A stretch of DNA of 54,111 nucleotides, from contig ADNK01003062.1 in the NCBI GenBank assembly GCA_000320545.1, forward strand, positions 1 to 54,111, written 5' to 3'. Position 1 is the first letter of the stretch; each line of letters opens with the position of its first letter. The notes beneath the pieces were generated by a model. It was not told the DNA's origin and did no database searches. It saw nothing but the letters and a program-made list of their open reading frames with translations. Made by a program: the position numbers and the translations under genes. The DNA is from Bigelowiella natans CCMP2755. Taxonomy: Eukaryota; Cercozoa; Chlorarachniophyceae. This document shows, in pieces, positions 12,686-24,054 of this stretch.

Positions 12686-13000
12686 CTAATCGGAGTGGTA
12701 GTAATCGTATGGTAGTAGGGTTGGCGTGTGGTGATAAATGAAGGGGAAATGTAATGAGGTGGTGGTGGTTATATATGAATTCACGAGTGAAAACAGCAGC
12801 CTACAACACGACGTTAAATGTCGAGTGAAAGCGGCGATAAAGAAGGGAGCAGCTCGTATATTTATATGTATATTTAAATAATTTATGCATACTACTACTA
12901 CTACTACTACTACAACTACTACTACAACTTTACAGGCTTGGAGTTCGCTTAGATTCCCACCACGCGCTATTTTTGGCAATGATTAGCATTCCGATAGGTG

Positions 13001-13049
<49 letters not shown>

Positions 13050-13442
13050 CGCTGTTATTATTATTTTAGTCTGGTACTAATACACAATTTAGCTCTTTTT
13101 TACCCACTATCTGGAGAAAGACGGGCAGATGTAGGCATGTCGCTGCCTCTGCACACGTATTCGTTGCATTTCTAGTTGTTAATCTTACGTTTGTTTTTTA
13201 ATTGTTGTTTTGGGCTCCTCCTCCTCCTCCTACTACTACTACTAATACTTCTTCGTACCCTTGGTAACACAGGTGAGCTATTTATAGCAACAGCTACAGT
13301 TGCCACACAGATGCAGTTAGGATTCTTCCTCGTTGGGCTTGGAAATGGGCTTGGACTTATGGAGGCTACAGCTCTTTTACTGCCTGTAAGGAGTCGTAGT
13401 ATTAGTAAGTAGTAGTAGTGGTGGTGGTGGTAGTACTTGTAA

Positions 13443-13481
<39 letters not shown>

Positions 13482-13568
13482 CTCTTTTTCTGTACACCAT
13501 AATTTCTAATTACTGATAATACTCAGAAGAACATACAAAAATATTTTTCCTGTTTTTGCCGTTTCAAG

Positions 13569-13609
<41 letters not shown>

Positions 13610-14575
13610 CATAAAGGTGCATGAGAATGATCCTGAAGCTGTAGCATACTGGGTGAGCGTTGTCCATGCCCTTTCTGGTCTAGGTAACTACTTCATAAAT
13701 CAAAGCAGTGTGTTAAAAAATGATGAAGAAGAAGAATATGAGATAATGCTCTTCCTAGTATATGTCAAAAATCAAAGGGGGTTTGGATAGTAGTCTAAAG
13801 AAATTATAGAGGGATTGGAGCTCAAGTAGTAGTAGTAGTCTAAAGAAACTTTTCACAGTGATCTGGAACTACTACTGCTGCTACTATTTCTTCTTCTTCT
13901 TCTTCTTCTTCTTCTTCTTCTATGCTCTAATTTGAACATGGAGTATCTTCTGTAGTGCATTGTCTCCTCCAGCTTTGATAAAAGTTTGTGCGAGCAGTTC
14001 CTGACTCATTTCTATAGAATCTAAATCAATAAATATAATATTGGTGAAGGAGAAGGGTTACTGAAGTGATGAAATATAAAGCTACTACTACAGATTTGGG
14101 CCTTGTAATTGGATAAATAATATTGTTGGTGATGGATACTGAATAATGTGCATTGTGTGTGTGTGTGTGTGTGTGTGTGTGCTACGTTTAACTGTTGGTA
14201 GGAGCATTTCTAGGTCCACAACTCATATCGTTCTCGCAACCCAATCTGAACAATGCAAGAATGCTTTCAGCCATCATGTGCCTTCTCGTAGCACTTATGT
14301 GCATAATTCTTCCATTTTATATCGACGCAACTGCTACTCGTCCTCTCGGAAATTCGGTGGTAGTTTTCGCTACTACAGAAGAAGGAGGAGGAGGAGGAGG
14401 AGGAGGAGGAGGAGGAGGAGGGGAAGGAGGAGCAATAAAAGAGCAGCAAGAGGAGCAGAAAGATATGCTACTAACTCGATGTGGCACTGACCATCTGCAG
14501 CAGCACCATCGAGCACTGGTGGGTTTTTCCTTTCCTGACTTTTCCTTTAAACTATTATTGTGATAGTTATGGAAG

Positions 14576-14611
<36 letters not shown>

Positions 14612-14721
14612 GTGATACGAATAAGTAAAGAGGACAGATAGGTTTGTTAACACAATTACAACCACATACATGCAGCATATACATTGAGAAAGTACACATC
14701 ATATCTTAAGCTCTGTTAGGT

Positions 14722-14752
<31 letters not shown>

Positions 14753-15743
14753 CTCTATATCATCATTTGCTTCTCCCTTCTCTTCCTCCTCCTCCTCTCT
14801 ATTCTCTCTCTCTTGCTCTCTCCCTACTACTACCCTTCTTCTCTTCTTCAAATCAACTAACCAACCAACTTTCTGATTGTTATGAAATCACCAGAGAAAA
14901 CAAAAGTATGAGAAGACTGGTACAACTACCGATACTGCTGTGTCATTCAAGCTCGAATCATGCTCCTCTCCCCCCTCGTATTTGTCTTCTTCTACAACCA
15001 AAACGGCGTGGGGAGAATTTATAACCGCAACAATATATCTATACTTGGCTTTCGTCCTTGGCCTTGAATTTGTGAGTGGGTGAGGTGTAGTAGTAGAAGA
15101 ATCAATCGTGATAATTTAAAGATAGTATACAGCAGCCACAGCAACAGGAGCAGCAGAATAGTACAGATAGTATACAGCAGCCACAGCAACAGGAGCAGCA
15201 GAATAGTAGATAGTATACAGCAGCCACAGCAACAGGAGCAGCAGAATAGTACATAATAGCGGTATACAGCAGCCACAGCAACAGGAGCAGCAGAATAGTA
15301 CATAATAGCGGGATCATGTATGCAGTATGTATTTTTGGAGCATAATATATTATAACAGGTTTGATTTATGTACTAATGTCAACCAATCCTTCATAATACA
15401 GATACATTTATGTACTAATAACAGGTTCTTCCTAGCTACATATCACCATTCTGTGAAATATCAGGTTGGGGCTGTTGTTTAAGAGCAGCAGAAGCAGCAG
15501 CAGCAGCAGCAGCATTGTTTATGTCAATGATCTAGTAGGCTGTATACTCACTGACTCACTTACTCACTTACTACAAGCTATCTACTACTACAACATCATC
15601 ACTTAACTCGCAGGTGTGGGATCAAATTATGTTGGCAATTTGATAACTAGTGGATTCTGGAGCGCTTTTGTTATGATGCGATTCGTTGTCGTAATCGCTG
15701 AGAGCATCTTCCCTATCGACCACGCCATGCTTCTCACGTAGAC

Positions 15744-15778
<35 letters not shown>

Positions 15779-16241
15779 GTACTACTTAACATGAATAGCA
15801 GCAAGACTGAAAAAAAGAACTAAATTGGAAAGAATAACGAAAATAAACAGAGAGAGAGAGAGAGCTAGTTGTGTAACATGACATCATTATCATCCACATC
15901 ATCGATCATGAAACTAACATGTCATCATTATCATCCATATCATCATCGATGATGATACTAACTCTGTGTAGATCAACAAACATACTACCACTACTTTGCC
16001 ATATACGTCTACCCTCCTTTGCACCTGCAAACTCTATATAAAAACAAGTCAAAAAGAGGGGGGGAGGAGGAACGGGAGAATAACAACATATATTGTTTCA
16101 ATCCACGTGATGATGATAATGTATAATACATGAGAAAAAACAACGAAGTAGATAATGAAATAGATAGGCTGTTAGGAGAATCAATCGATGGATGGTAGTA
16201 GCAGTAGTAGAGTAGTAGTAATAGTTGTGGTAGTAGTATTT

Positions 16242-16275
<34 letters not shown>

Positions 16276-17175
16276 ATGTATCAAGGGTGTTGTATGCTAA
16301 AGAATGATAATTATAATTTATGAAGTATTAAATTATTGTATATTTGGAAGGAAGCATTATGGTACTATGACATGTTGTTGTTGTTGTTGTCTTTTTGTTT
16401 TAACAGAATCTTCAACGGCGTGGCACTCAGTTGTTCTCTTTGCTGGACAATGTACCCTAAGAGGTGAGGTGCTACAGCTGCTGCTGCTGATGCTACTACC
16501 TAAATGATCAAAAACTACTATTTTGCCACTAGTGAAGAAAACACACCCTGCTCCTATCTGTCTTACATCATGCCGATTCGATAGCTTCTTATATGTGAAG
16601 ATGATGTGAGCTACTATGATCATGATTAACTTTTTCCTTCTTCTCTCTCTTTCTTCTTAGTTCCTGGTCTTTGTGGCTTGGTTCATTAGGAATAGGCGCT
16701 ATGCTTGCGCCTAGCTTTCCTTCTGCTATTGTCGTACTAACAGCAACCAGAACGGTTCTCAAGCATAAATATGTTATCCTCGCATTTTTCTTTGCCTACG
16801 CAGGTATTATTATCCTAAAAGGACTACATAAATTAGGCAACATATATGCATCTACTAGATGAGATGTTCCATTTTATTTTTTCCTTCATTTATTATACAG
16901 CGGGCTATTATTGTATAATAACGAAAGTTCTCACACCACCAATCTTTACCAAATTGATTTAGAATTAACTTTAGTGTTGTAATTTATTGTTCATATACTT
17001 AGGAATGGTAGGTTGCAATTTTTTCTTTCATCTGTTGTTAAGTGGTAATAGAGACGTGGGGTCTTTGCCATGGGGCGTTTCTGCTCTCCTGTCCATTAGT
17101 TTTATCCTTGTAATGTTGGCAACTGCAATTTTTCATCTTGCTCGTCCTAAATCCAACCGAAGAAAAGAGAATTAG
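11750..17175 (+). CDS. MFSD4/NAGLT1-like major facilitator transporter
   Basis: Ten exons: 11750-12651, 12936-12997, 13273-13385, 13617-13683, 14202-14518, 14952-15071, 15614-15737, 16407-16463, 16661-16803, 17003-17175. Hydrophobic segments follow the 12-span MFS plan. Span 1 region is ALADNLLGPSLEA; then LGFFLVGLGNGLGLMEATAL, YWVSVVHALSGLGAFLGP (the H-x-x-x-G-x-GAFLGP signature of the MFSD4/NAGLT1 group), a central loop, YLYLAFVLGLEF, TSGFWSAFVMMRFVVVI and WLGSLGIGAMLAPSFPSA. The protein ends ARPKSNRRKEN at TAG 17175. The family carries sugars or related solutes across plasma or vacuolar membranes; the substrate here is unknown. The first exon encodes a run of about 17 Phe and Ser/Thr runs from microsatellites, so it may hide an intron or the true start may be nearer 11895. 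The sixth/seventh exon junction leaves a one-base phase mismatch if strict GT-AG borders are used; all other junctions agree. Confidence 0.8.
15121..15311. repeat. Minisatellite, four copies, inside a transporter intron
   Basis: Four near-identical units containing GTATACAGCAGCCACAGC and AACAGGAGCAGCAGAATAGT, with periods of about 45, 43 and 52 bases. The last two units carry an added CATAATAGCG. It begins about 50 bases after the donor at 15072 of the MFSD4-like gene. There are no spacer/repeat alternations and no CRISPR-type structure. Confidence 0.9.
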
Positions 17176-19252
17176 AAATCAATTGTGACGGTTCCATCAC
17201 TGATAGGAAAATGTATAGATGATTAAAAATAGCATCAAAGATGATGTGATGCTCATATTATTCAAAAGTTTCATCCAACAAATTGCGGCTTAGGCGGTAG
17301 ATATAGATAAAGGGAATAGAACCTTTTTATCTAATGGGGTGCCACACAAGCATCTGTTGTACGAAGACTTTATTAATGATCATGGTCAATCTAGATAATG
17401 AATTTGAACTGCAACGAATAGTTTTTATTGTGTGCTTGCTCTTCATGCACGTTTTAGACATCAAGCGCTGCGATCGTTGTTGCCGGACTCTAGTACTGGC
17501 ACTACGTATTACTGGTGATGTATGTCATCACAAGTGTGACGGCGGCATCTAGATGTCCACATCTACTAAGGCATCATGCCGATCGATCTGTCATTTGTGT
17601 TGGTGGCAACCGCTAGACCGATTGCGCAGCTGCTGCTCTACATGCATGCGAATTCGCGAGCTTGGGCATCGCAGAGCAGTCAGTCCACTGCTGCTGATCG
17701 ATGTCGCTGTTGATCGATGGCTGCGTTCGCTGATGCCACTGAACCACTAAACCAGTCACACTAGCATGCTTGTCATGCTCAGCTAGATGATCCGATCAGT
17801 TCATCATGCATCATCTAACACGTCATCCAGCGCGGCGACTGTGCGACACCTGAGCTAGCTGAGCCTGCACTGCTAGTACCAAAGTGCAATCACAGCTTGG
17901 CGGATCTAGACCACAAGAGAGACAGCTACAGATGGCCCACATTGTCATCCACACTGATTGCGCGGCAACAGCACAGGCAATCTACTCCATCATTGTGCAT
18001 GCACCACATCGCATCACATCACGACAAGAATTCCATCCCATCAGCTGCACCTAGCTCTAGCTAGACTAGTAGAGCCTGCTAGGGATGCTACGACTAGCAG
18101 ACGAGTAGCTGGGTTGCAGCTTTCTCTAGTTCTAGCTTCATCACAATTGTCATTAGCCCTAGCTAGAGCCTTGCTAGCTCAATGCATGATGCACGTGCCA
18201 CGGTGGTCGTTTTTGCGCATGACTGCTGCGTGCACTGCTAGACTAGTTCGAAAACCATCCATAGCTGTGCATCAGCTAGCTCATGCTATGCTAACTCACT
18301 GCGTGACCAACAATTTGAACAATGACAGAATGAACGTGCAGCTGTTAGCTAGATAGCTAGTGGTTCAAATGTGAGCAAAATGAAACATGCATCCATGGCG
18401 CCGCATCGACCACCATGCTAGCTGATGGATGTCGTCAAAAATAGCTAGAGAATTGCGCTATTGCAGCATTGCTGCAGCAGTTACATGATAGATGACAAAC
18501 AAAGCGCTGCGGACTAGCTTGCGTAGCGAAGCGCTAGAGCGTGGCAGGATGCAATAACGCGGTAAGACGGATTCGTTCATTTAATGAATGAATTGAATTT
18601 TGTTTAATGGTCACCCTGATGTGCGTAGCTACAAAAACTGTATAGGCGTACGTTGCGTATGTGCGAATCGAAGCAGCGGCACAGCAGGCGGGCGCGGGGT
18701 GATCGATTCAGGATCGCGCGCGCACAGATTCGATCATGCAATGATTTGTGATGACTAGCTCGCTAGACACAGCGCTCATTTGCTGTACTGCTCTAGCGCT
18801 GCTAGTGCGACGCCGACTAGCTACTGTAGTACAGCTGAACATGCGGCATTGTGATGATGGCAGTGCACGCTACAGCACGGCACACGCACACGCATATGTC
18901 GCACGCTAGTAGCTAGGTGATGCTGCATCGCAATTCTACATTCGCGCAAAATGAAAAGCCTTTCTTTGCAGCATGTACTTATCTGTGTATATGGTTAACA
19001 CGAAAATACCTGGCTGTTTCACAAGCAGTGAGATTGCATGTGGATTTACATTTCATTTGCTTCACCGATCTAGCGATAGCTTCGTGTCATATAAATGGAT
19101 GTGCAGTATCACCCCAAGTTATCCCGGTATGAAAGTAGGTTATTCAACTTAAGAACGTTTAGCTTCATAAATTGAATAAATTTCCTTTAATGAAACTTTA
19201 CAGATAATCTTTCATGAATAAAAGCCAGGACGAGGATTCAGTCCACAATTAT
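17176..19252. other. Convergent intergenic region with TGCA/GCTAGC-rich block
   Basis: It lies between the 3' ends of the MFSD4-like gene and the NDUFB2-like gene. From about 17340 to 18910 the sequence changes character: microsatellites vanish and short palindromes (TGCA, CATG, GCTAGC, TCTAGA, GATCGATC) become very common. It includes one copy of a dispersed repeat at about 18559-18628. Open frames here are short and not protein-like. No gene is supported. Confidence 0.6.
18559..18628 (+). repeat. Dispersed intergenic repeat, copy A
   Basis: Begins GGTAAGACGGATTCGTTCAT, passes an A/T-rich middle and ends AATGGTCACCCTGATGTG. It shares both end motifs with the copies at 22200 and 41957, in the same orientation. 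Confidence 0.6.
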
Positions 19253-19738
19253 TCAGTGCTCCCAAGGTTTGCGGTATCCCTGTGAAAATAACCAGAATGT
19301 GAGGCGAGAATACGGGAACATAAGATTCACACTACCAGGAGGACATCTCCGTCGTGTTTGAATCTCCACAGGATCCAGAAGATTGTTGTCCCTCCAATTA
19401 GCTTGGCACCAGTCACCTTGGAAATTGAAACAAGGTGAGATCAAATTTACAACATGAAACTTATAAATTTTGATTCATCAAGATGGAAGTGAAACAACCT
19501 TCCATCCAGCAGGAGGAGAAGGTACACCAGGAGGGCCATGTGCAGCACCGAAGGATCGTCTAGAGCTCTGAAATGTGTTTATTATTAATGATAATAGATT
19601 ATATAGCTTCGCTGTTTATTCTTAAATTTTGTTTGATACATTGTTAAAAAAAATCACAAAGTGGATGAGAATCGAAATTGGAACCTTCAGAGCTGATTGT
19701 ACTGTCCTCAGGACACCTCTCTTCAACATCGCCGCCAT
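19253..19738 (-). CDS. NDUFB2-like (AGGG) accessory subunit of mitochondrial complex I
   Basis: Four exons, 19738-19685, 19567-19499, 19416-19336 and 19279-19253 (54, 69, 81 and 27 nt), all phase 0, give 76 residues ending in TGA. The N terminus MAAMLKRGVLRTVQSALK, followed by SSRRSFG, is a typical mitochondrial targeting sequence. After a Pro/Gly linker (HGPPGVPSPPAGWK) comes one hydrophobic span, KLIGGTTIFWILWRFKHDGD, then LLGYRKPWEH. The pattern of a WFW-type span followed by R-x-K-x-DG and a terminal G-x-R-x-PWEH is the hallmark of the NDUFB2/AGGG family. That subunit is a single-span protein in the membrane arm of NADH:ubiquinone oxidoreductase, thought to help assembly rather than catalysis. 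The gene is divergent from CWC22, 285 bp between starts. Identification rests on the C-terminal half. Confidence 0.82.
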
Positions 19739-20023
19739 TGCGAATTCTTTTTCAAAACATTAAAAATTCGCCCTTGGTTTTCTTGTTCGAATTGGACAGG
19801 TTTTACAGAAAATTGGTCCTTTTTCTTGGATCTTCCTCATGAGCGCATTTTATTTTATAATCTATTTATCGGGTGCCGCAAGGCTTTCCTAAAGGTCTCC
19901 AGAAGCCTAAATCCTTTGGATTTGTCATGTCGTCTTTGGAAATTCCTCTGCATTCTATGATTCACAGAGACCGAAGAAGAACGAAGAAGCCATTCCTGCC
20001 GGGGAAACATTGCGAACATAATC
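19739..20023. promoter_or_regulatory. Divergent 285-bp spacer between NDUFB2-like and CWC22 genes
   Basis: The two start codons face away from each other across 285 bp with no microsatellite, which suggests a shared promoter. A plus-strand frame at 19873-20103 overlaps the CWC22 start but is not protein-like. No core element is obvious by eye. Confidence 0.45.
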
Positions 20024-22000
20024 ATGGCCAACTCAACCAAGAGGCCACGCGAGCACAAAGAACTACCAGAACAAGATGCACAGAAAAGGCAAAAGAAGGC
20101 TGATGAAGCTAAGAAGGAATCTAAAGGGGGCGGGATGTCGATGGCAGAAAGAAAGGCCATAAATAGCGTGAGGGGTTCAGGTGTTTACATACCTCCTCAC
20201 AAAATGAAGAAACTTACGGAACAAATAAAGGATAAAAAATCAAAGGCGTACCAACGTGTACATTGGGACGCACTCCGCAAGTCTATAAATGGTCTAATCA
20301 ACAAGGTCAACACAACGAATATCAAGATGATAATACCCGAGCTCTTCAGTGAGAACATCGTGAGAGGACGCGGCCTTCTCGTCAGGGGCGTAATGAAAGC
20401 ACAGATGGCGGCCCCTAACTTTACTCACGTCTACGCAGCTATGATAGCAGTGATCAATACTAAAATGCCGGAGATAGGGGAGCTGTGCTTAAAGAGGGTT
20501 GTTATGCAATTTCGCAAGGCTTATCGTCGAAACGACAAACTTGTATGCATTGCGTGCACAAAATTCATTGCTCATCTCTTCAATCAAGGGGTAGCTCATG
20601 AACTACTCGTCTTACAACTTCTCCATCTTTTGCTCGAGAAACCAACAGACGATTCCGTAGAAGTTGCCGTGGATTTCTTAAAGGAATGTGGATTAGCATT
20701 GAAAGAAGCGTCAGCAAAGGGGATGCACGTGATCATGGAGAGATTCCGAACGATTCTCCACGAAGGGGAGATTGATAAGCGGGTGCAGTATATGATCGAG
20801 GGTCTCTTTGCGGTGAGAAAGAATAATTTTGCAGATTATCCCCAAAAAGTTGAAGAGCTTGATCTCGTAGAAGACGATGATCAGATTCCTCATGATAACA
20901 TCACCCTTCAAGGAAAGCATGACTTGCAGCGCATGCTCGATATGTTTAAGTATGATGCAGATTTTGAGGAGAACGAGAAACAGTACGATGAGATAAGGAA
21001 AGAAATTTTAGGAGATGACGACGATGATGATGAAGATGACGATGAAGACGATGACGAAGATGACGATGATGAAGATGACGATGACGACCAAGATGAGAAG
21101 GAGGTTAAGCAAGAACTTGATGCTAATGGAAACATTAAGATTGTGGATATGACAGAAGGAGATCTAATCAATCTGCGAAGAAAGATATATCTAGCTATCA
21201 TGTCCGCATTGACGTTTGAAGAAATGGTTCACAAACTCCTCAAATTCTGTCATCTTCCTGGGCTAGAAGGCGAGCTCTGCAACATGCTCATTGAATGTTG
21301 TAGTCAAGAGAGAACCTATATTAAAACATATGGGGAAGTTGGACAGCGATTTTGTATGTTACAAGACGTATTCATAGAGAAATTTGATGAGTCCTTTGCT
21401 CATCAGTATTCTACAATCCATCGATACGAAACTGGGAAACTCAGGAACATCGCCAAATTCTTCGCTCATATCCTCCATAACGACGCATTCGATTGGAATG
21501 TCATGAAATATGTCTTTCTTAATGAAATTGACACAACATCTTCTTCACGTATTTTTATCAAGATTCTCTTTCAAGAACTTTCAGAGTTAATGGGGTTGCA
21601 GAAGCTCAAATCTCGTTGTGAAGACCCTCTCTACGCTGAGGCGTTTGAAAACGTATTTCCAACAGATAATCCCAAAAATACTCGTTTTGCTATCAACTTC
21701 TTTACTTCAATTGGCCTTGGAGGACTAACAGAGGGGCTACGTGAGCATTTGAAAAATCTTCCCAAACGTATTATGCTGCAGCAACAACAAATCGAAAGCG
21801 ATTCTGATTCAGACGATTCTTCTGATTCCGATGATGATTCGTCCTCCTCTTCTTCAGATGATGATTCTAGTGACGACGACAGTAGTGATAGTGATAGCAG
21901 CAGCGATGATAGTAGCAGTGATGATAGTAGCAGTGATGATGATAGTGACAGCAGTAGTAGTGATTCTAGCAGTGGATCAGATAGTGATGATTCAGATTAA
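20024..22000 (+). CDS. CWC22: Pre-mRNA splicing factor CWC22
   Basis: A single uninterrupted frame of 658 residues. CWC22 is a spliceosome component that binds eIF4A3 through its MIF4G domain and guides exon-junction-complex deposition; it is also needed for splicing catalysis. The basic N terminus leads to GSGVYIPPHKM (about residues 51-61), a signature before the MIF4G domain. That domain spans about 70-260 (SINGLINKVNTTNIKMIIPE, NIVRGRGLLVRGVMKAQMAA, VVMQFRKAYRRND). An Asp/Glu run at about 331-360 precedes the MA3 domain at about 385-505 (LRRKIYLAIMSALTFEEMVH). The last 65 residues are almost only Ser and Asp, where animal orthologues carry an RS-type tail. Length falls between yeast and human proteins. 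It is the only gene of this size here without introns, although it is itself a splicing factor. Confidence 0.96.
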   Translation: MANSTKRPREHKELPEQDAQKRQKKADEAKKESKGGGMSMAERKAINSVRGSGVYIPPHKMKKLTEQIKDKKSKAYQRVHWDALRKSINGLINKVNTTNIKMIIPELFSENIVRGRGLLVRGVMKAQMAAPNFTHVYAAMIAVINTKMPEIGELCLKRVVMQFRKAYRRNDKLVCIACTKFIAHLFNQGVAHELLVLQLLHLLLEKPTDDSVEVAVDFLKECGLALKEASAKGMHVIMERFRTILHEGEIDKRVQYMIEGLFAVRKNNFADYPQKVEELDLVEDDDQIPHDNITLQGKHDLQRMLDMFKYDADFEENEKQYDEIRKEILGDDDDDDEDDDEDDDEDDDDEDDDDDQDEKEVKQELDANGNIKIVDMTEGDLINLRRKIYLAIMSALTFEEMVHKLLKFCHLPGLEGELCNMLIECCSQERTYIKTYGEVGQRFCMLQDVFIEKFDESFAHQYSTIHRYETGKLRNIAKFFAHILHNDAFDWNVMKYVFLNEIDTTSSSRIFIKILFQELSELMGLQKLKSRCEDPLYAEAFENVFPTDNPKNTRFAINFFTSIGLGGLTEGLREHLKNLPKRIMLQQQQIESDSDSDDSSDSDDDSSSSSSDDDSSDDDSSDSDSSSDDSSSDDSSSDDDSDSSSSDSSSGSDSDDSD

Positions 22001-23287
22001 CCAAAACAGGTTGCTTATTGGTGAAGAAGTTGTTGGGAAAAATATATTCAAGATCTTCATTAATACTGCATGTCAATAATCTTTGCATTAATTAACATGA
22101 CCTAGAGCAAACAGCCATTCTAGCATGATGCATGCAGTCATTGTAGCATTGTTATGCGAACAATGGACATTGCTGTACACATGCCATACATGTTACATGT
22201 GTGAGACGGATGTAATGAAATAATTAATTTTTCCAATAATGGTCATCCTGATGTAGCTATATGTATAGCTCTATGCAGAGCTAGCAGAGAGCAGCGGCTG
22301 TATGCAGCGCTTAATAGGTAGCAGGTAGGTTGTGTCTGTTTGTTTCTTGCACATGTCACATGTTGCATGCGCTACAGTGCATTTGAATCGAAAGCACATC
22401 ATTGCCGCTGTTCGATCTGTCGTCGATGTCATGCAGTACTAGACTAGAGTGCGTCATCGCTGTACGTCTAGTACGTGTGCGCAGCGCTAGAGCGGTGCGA
22501 GCCCCTTTTTCAGTCATTGTCAGACGCTTCGATCATTGTTTCGCGTCGTTGCGATTCATGATGGCCGTCGTCAAGCTGCATGGTTTTTTAATCACTGAGC
22601 CGTTGATGTTCACATTTCTTATTGCATTAGAGGAGATGACCCATCTAGCTAGCTAGTCTAAGCCATGTCTTTCGCAGCGTGCCACACATGTCCGCAATGT
22701 GCATGCTAGCATGCTAGCATGTGTGCCACATCTAGACATGCACATGTGCATCCCATGTAAAGCTATAGCTGCTAGCGTGATGGCATTATTGGCCAGTGCA
22801 TGTGTCATTTTTGTGGACAGAGATGTCATTGCGTATATCTAGATATTGATGCATGTTGCATCATTATACCCTTGCTTGTGCTACTAGCTAGCCAACTGTG
22901 CGATTCAATTATCGACTATAACCATTTAGCTGAAATAGGTTGCCGGGCGTGTACTTATAACGCTACGAGGAAAAACGTTCAGTCTATTATTTACTGTAAC
23001 AACTACAGTGGTAGTCATATTCGACGATATCGTCTCTTTTTGTCGTTAGTCAGAGAACAAAGTGACACTTAAATGGCCTCAATTTTCACCATCTCCAATG
23101 TATGACTTGTATTTTGGTTGTAATCTAATTTAGAACAAATCAAACAATTTGTAAAACAATCATCCATAAGGAAATAAGTCAAATGATTGCAAAGTAGATT
23201 ACGACTTGGTGAAAATCTTAAATAACACCGATGGTTTCCCCACGCAGACAATGATGACAATAATCAATACATTTGCTCTCTATTTCT
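22001..23287. other. Convergent intergenic region with TGCA/CATG-rich block
   Basis: It lies between the 3' ends of CWC22 and the TPT-family gene. About 22100-22900 shows the same palindrome-rich texture as 17340-18910 (for example repeated GCATGCTAGCATGCTAGC near 22702) and holds copy B of the dispersed repeat near 22200. About 22920-23287 is AT-richer and probably the 3' flank of the TPT-family gene. Confidence 0.55.
22200..22258 (+). repeat. Dispersed intergenic repeat, copy B
   Basis: Begins TGTGAGACGGATGTAATGAAA and ends AATGGTCATCCTGATGTAGC. It shares the AGACGGAT start and the TGGTCAYCCTGATG end with copy A, and the GTAAxGAAA element with copy C. Confidence 0.6.
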
Positions 23288-23514
23288 CTATATTCCTCTC
23301 ATCAATATTGCCACTACTCTTGCAACAAGGAGGGGGGTAAAGATGGATCTACCTGTAGCGCCTAATGCTTTTGGAGAAGGAATACGTGTTGTGACAACGG
23401 TGGAGGGTTCATTGGCCGTTGTGACTTTCTTCTTCTTACTGAAGCCAAACCTAAGCATATACACACAATTGACTGTAAGACGGCCATCTCAACCACGCTC
23501 TCTTTCTTCGCAGA

Positions 23515-23576
<62 letters not shown>

Positions 23577-24022
23577 CAAATGCATGCATGTGTGTGTGTG
23601 TGTGTGTGGTTGTGTATGTTTTGCGTATAAGTTCGTCGTACGTTAATATTGAAAATACCTATGATTTGGACCTCCTGCTCCCAAAAATACTCACACAGTA
23701 TTATCATAATTTATAGTAGAAATTCATCGCTATTATTACCAAAAGAATCCGCTGAGCGCTAGAAGAATACCAACCATCTTCGTCACTGTAATTGAGCTTC
23801 CAAAATAGATCTGTTGTTGTATGTAGCATGCAGCACCAAAACATCGGCCAGCAGCAAATGTTTCCCAATGAGGCTCAATATTTTGCATAAAGCACCATAT
23901 TGGGGTTACGTGGGGAAGGAAACGAAGTACAACATGAAACAAGCAATAGTGGTAGCATTAAATAATATGGGGAAGATTTTGCATGCACGGGGAATCCTGC
24001 TTTTTAGCAGCACAACAACAAT

Positions 24023-24054
<32 letters not shown>

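Noticed and set aside
14267-14490. Arg-rich and Ser-rich frames in other registers
   Set aside because: Shadows of the (GGA)n tract inside a transporter exon.
15019-15317. Minus frames of Leu/Cys repeats; possible CRISPR-like array
   Set aside because: The frames translate the four-copy minisatellite. Units abut with no unique spacers, so it is not CRISPR.
19253-19444. Single 63-codon minus frame (GDWCQANWRD...)
   Set aside because: Wrong register; the spliced frame through the same bases gives the NDUFB2-like span and C terminus.
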